Origin: Cupriavidus necator | Lineage (GTDB): Bacteria > Pseudomonadota > Gammaproteobacteria > Burkholderiales > Burkholderiaceae | Direction: 5' to 3' | Assembly (NCBI GenBank): GCA_022041995.1 | Contig: CP074388.1 | Location: forward strand, 310,001 to 374,000 | Length of the DNA: 64,000 nt | Position numbers and translations under genes: made by a program | Notes under the pieces: generated by a model | What the model saw: only the letters and a program-made list of their open reading frames with translations | Database searches by the model: none | What the model was told of the DNA's origin: nothing | Part shown: one piece after another, positions 61,504 to 64,000 of the stretch | How positions within the stretch are numbered: the first letter of the stretch is position 1 | Layout: each line of letters opens with the position of its first letter

Positions 61504-64000
61504 CTAGCGGCGCGGCCACAATGGCTGAAAGTGGCCGGGTGTATGAAGGATATGCACAAGTCGGCCTTGCTGACCAACAACCGGATGCACTGTGAGCTGC
61601 CCGCTCGCATTGACCGCAATGGCCTGGATGCGTATGCCAAGGCTGCGCGCGAGCCCCCACCCGGCCTCGTACATGTCGATGTCGCCATCCCTATCGGCCA
61701 GGCCCCTACGAAATAGCTCGCCCCGCAACCACTGCGCCTGCGCCTGGAGTTCGCTCGTCTGCTCCGTTGCCATCGCAGGCTCTCGCCTTAGGTTGCGGCT
61801 GAGCTGAAGAGCTGTGTCTAGCAGGCAATTATTCTGCAGCCCGCTGGCGATCCCCATCTCAGCGTTTGATTGCGCCAGAAACTGTTCAAGACTGATGAGC
61901 AGGGGCCCCGAATTGAATTCGCCCAAGGATGGGGGAACGGGCACCTGAGCCGGCGAGGCACCCGCCAGGGGGGGTCGTGCAGGCCGCTCAGCACGTCCGG
62001 TGCGCGCGGGGGGGGGGCCCCAGTTGCTGCGAACAGCATGGCCAGGATCGGGGGCCGGGTGTGTCACGGCAGGCGCGCTCCGCGTGGCACCGTGCGGCCC
62101 GTAGGGTTGCCCGGTGTCCAGGTCGGAGCTGCGTGCTTGATCCGCGGCTGCGCCGCGATACGGCTGGTTCATCGGGCCGCCAGGCCTCTCGTCGGCAATG
62201 GATGGTTCCGCATAGAGATCGAAGGACAGGATCATCTCGATGCCCTGCGGGGGCGCCACGCGGGCTGCCGCGTCGCGCAGGTCCTCCTCCAGCGTCCCGC
62301 GCGGCACCGCATCAGGCGACAGTTGGCGCAGCCTTTCGTAGGTCCGGTGACCCTTCTCCTTGGCCTTCAGGCTATCACGGGTGTGGAACTGGATTTCCCA
62401 GTCGGCGTCTTCGCCCTCAACGCGGGTGCGCACGTTCACATTCAGGCCAGCATAGCCGGTGCCCTCCCGGGTAAAGCTGTTGTTCACGCGCATGACCGTC
62501 ATGCCGGCCCTTTGCAGACTGGTCAGGATCCTCCGAGCGTCCATGGCAAATCTCTCTGCACCGAGGATCACCTCATAGCGCAGACCATCGCGTACCCGCC
62601 TGGCGGCCTCCTGCGGTGTTTGCAGGCCCTGCTCGCGCTGTATCCGGGCAAGCTTCTCTTCAATGCTTTTCTTCTTCTTAAAGATAAACCTGCGCCAGCC
62701 GCCACCGTCCATGTCCGCGCGCAACTTCGCGCCGTGGTGCTCCAGCGCCTGCTGCAGCACAGGCCAGACCGCACCCTCGAGACGTTCAGCCTGGCTTCTG
62801 ATCTGCTGGGCCAGTTGCGCAAGGGGGGCAGGCACGCGCGGCGCGGCTGACGCCTGGGGCCGCGGCTGCACCTTCAATACCGTTTCCGGCTCCCAGTCCA
62901 CGATATCTTCCACCCCCGCAGGAACGGGTAATGCACGGAAGGCCTCGCGCGCTGGCCCGAGCAACTTCCAGATCTCGTCGCCGGAGGCGCCATCGAATCC
63001 ACGTCGTTGCGCCTGCTTGTACAGGTCGTGGTACTTCTCCTTGCATCTGAACGTTTGCTCTGTATGAAACTGGATTTCCCATGCGATGCCGTTTGGCTCC
63101 TTCAGCGTGACGCTCACCGCCTGGAAAGGGCTGCGGCCCCGCAGGAAATGATTCGTGCGCCGGATCAGTGTATGCGCCTTCGCGAGCTGCGCCATGATCT
63201 GGCGATAGTCCCCCATAAACGTATCCGCGGGCAGCACCACACTGTAGCGCAGCGCATCGTTGACCAGCGCGCTGGCCTGGGCCAGGGTCCGGGGCGGCAC
63301 TCCACCAATCAGCCGGGCCAGCTTGTCCTGCAGCGAGCGCGGCGACTTCAGCCTGTTCTTCTGTTCGCCCGCCAGACCCGCCCGCGCGTGTCCGGGCTCA
63401 CTGCACCCGTTCACGATGTCCTGCAGCCTCATCGTGATCCCCGGCTCGGCCAAACGGGCCCGTTCATTGAGCGCCAGCGCCTCTTGCTCAAGCGCCTCCC
63501 GGGAAACCTCCTGCGCCCGTTCGGCCGGCGTAGCCGGTACGCTGAGCAGCTCCGCCTGCTGCAGCGCCCGGACGGCGTCCTGCATGACACCCGCTGCCAT
63601 CGTTGGCATCTGCCGCAGCGCAGCGTCTGCCCACTGTGGATCGAAGCGCCCGTGCCGTATTTCCGCCAACGTCGGCTTGCTGTACGGTACCCGACGCAGA
63701 CGGTCGGGATACCGGCGTTCAGCCATTTCGCAACTCTCGATCACGCTTGTAAAGAGATCGGTGCCCGTGTCCGACTTCAGCGCGTCGGTGCCCACCTTTA
63801 TGGCTATCGTAAACAGGTTGCGCATGGACAGCTCCGGCTCGCCCGGCACCAGCCCCGGCTGCCCCTCGGGGAACGCCGTACGCGACAGACGGCACACCGG
63901 GTAGTTGTCCAGCACCGCGTGCACACGCCCGGCCGTGTCGTCTGCCTGCTCATAGGCGCTCGCAAGTGCGGGGAACCCCTGCGCCAGCGCGGACGGAAGC
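61504..64000 (-). CDS. giant effector-like protein, copy 2, 5' end beyond the window
   Basis: Open leftward frame entering from the right edge (LPSALAQGFPALAS at the edge) and ending at 61504, about 830 residues visible. It has both RelA/SpoT-like domains in one frame: RYSVVLPADTFMGDYRQIMA to WEIQFHTEQTF, and RYEVILGAERFAMDARRILT to WEIQFHTRDSL. A Pro/Ala linker with a C10 tract follows (complement of about 62011-62020). The C-terminal domain has NNCLLDTAL, with Cys at 61825-61827, and HTPGHFQPLWPR, with His at 61531-61533. The Asn-Cys and late His pattern suggests a papain/OTU-fold cysteine protease. Where copy 1 is frameshifted this copy is in frame, so it is probably the working gene. Confidence 0.7.
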   Translation of the reverse strand, partial: LPSALAQGFPALASAYEQADDTAGRVHAVLDNYPVCRLSRTAFPEGQPGLVPGEPELSMRNLFTIAIKVGTDALKSDTGTDLFTSVIESCEMAERRYPDRLRRVPYSKPTLAEIRHGRFDPQWADAALRQMPTMAAGVMQDAVRALQQAELLSVPATPAERAQEVSREALEQEALALNERARLAEPGITMRLQDIVNGCSEPGHARAGLAGEQKNRLKSPRSLQDKLARLIGGVPPRTLAQASALVNDALRYSVVLPADTFMGDYRQIMAQLAKAHTLIRRTNHFLRGRSPFQAVSVTLKEPNGIAWEIQFHTEQTFRCKEKYHDLYKQAQRRGFDGASGDEIWKLLGPAREAFRALPVPAGVEDIVDWEPETVLKVQPRPQASAAPRVPAPLAQLAQQIRSQAERLEGAVWPVLQQALEHHGAKLRADMDGGGWRRFIFKKKKSIEEKLARIQREQGLQTPQEAARRVRDGLRYEVILGAERFAMDARRILTSLQRAGMTVMRVNNSFTREGTGYAGLNVNVRTRVEGEDADWEIQFHTRDSLKAKEKGHRTYERLRQLSPDAVPRGTLEEDLRDAAARVAPPQGIEMILSFDLYAEPSIADERPGGPMNQPYRGAAADQARSSDLDTGQPYGPHGATRSAPAVTHPAPDPGHAVRSNWGPPPARTGRAERPARPPLAGASPAQVPVPPSLGEFNSGPLLISLEQFLAQSNAEMGIASGLQNNCLLDTALQLSRNLRREPAMATEQTSELQAQAQWLRGELFRRGLADRDGDIDMYEAGWGLARSLGIRIQAIAVNASGQLTVHPVVGQQGRLVHILHTPGHFQPLWPRR

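Larger units (their letters stand above)
55108..64000. repeat. large inverted repeat (two effector copies)
   Basis: 55108-57291 plus 58904-59221 on the plus strand matches 64000-61504 on the minus strand for about 2.5 kb with only a few differences (C5/C6 run, GC tract near 57090, a few bases such as CTGTAT/CCGTAT at 56944). The arms are separated by 2.3 kb with two IS630 genes. The right arm continues past the window, so the full repeat is longer. Confidence 0.9.

Overview
The window is GC-rich DNA from what looks like a betaproteobacterium of the order Burkholderiales that carries type III effectors (Ralstonia or Mycetohabitans type). The clues are a 42-residue SKWP-repeat protein of the RipS/XopAD kind, a fragment beginning MGGC typical of acylated effectors, and many insertion sequences. 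This assignment is inference from protein families. The stretch reads as accessory DNA (plasmid, genomic island or IS-rich chromosome); no core housekeeping genes are visible.

Layout. 0-3.9 kb: a decayed prophage edge. It holds a broken ParB-like/DNA methyltransferase gene and a truncated P27-type terminase small subunit, with two cargo genes between them, one a HEPN-domain protein. 3.9-19.1 kb: a mobile-element module, mostly read leftwards. It carries small unknown genes, a broken N6-adenine methyltransferase, an IS630 element, a ParB-like protein, a DUF4942-type methyltransferase, a Mom-like protein, a NYN/LOTUS protein and a PemK/MazF-like pair. 19.2-22.4 kb: an intact IS4-family element with a 10-bp target duplication, a small secreted protein and an IS5-family element. 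22.6-31.2 kb: a leftward operon of Lhr-like helicase, P-loop ATPase (BrxD type), possible ADP-ribosyltransferase-like protein, TerB_N/TerB_C protein and two paralogous unknown proteins; it looks like a defence or DNA-processing island. 31.6-33.6 kb: the same mobile-element module read rightwards. 34.3-38.1 kb: a phospholipase D-like protein, a LOG-family lipoprotein and an S1/P1 nuclease. 38.2-49.1 kb: an IS graveyard with a tRNA of unusual shape and a three-deep nest (serine-recombinase element inside a group II intron inside a Tn5-like transposase). 49.7-64 kb: an effector locus. A SKWP-repeat protein is followed by a giant multidomain protein with an RNA-polymerase-like DxDGD motif, two tandem RelA/SpoT-like domains and a C-terminal putative cysteine-protease domain. 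This second gene is present in two inverted copies; the first is broken by frameshifts and IS1182, and the second is open and runs off the window end.

Two system-level observations stand out. First, about ten unrelated genes between 9.3 and 33.5 kb share one 5' leader architecture, in which an outer stem pairs CTCCTTT with the ribosome-binding site AAAGGAG around an inner GC hairpin, usually preceded by another hairpin. This suggests one RNA-level regulon across the element. Second, the effector locus joins RdRp-like, RelA/SpoT-like and protease-like modules in one polypeptide, a combination I do not recognise as described.
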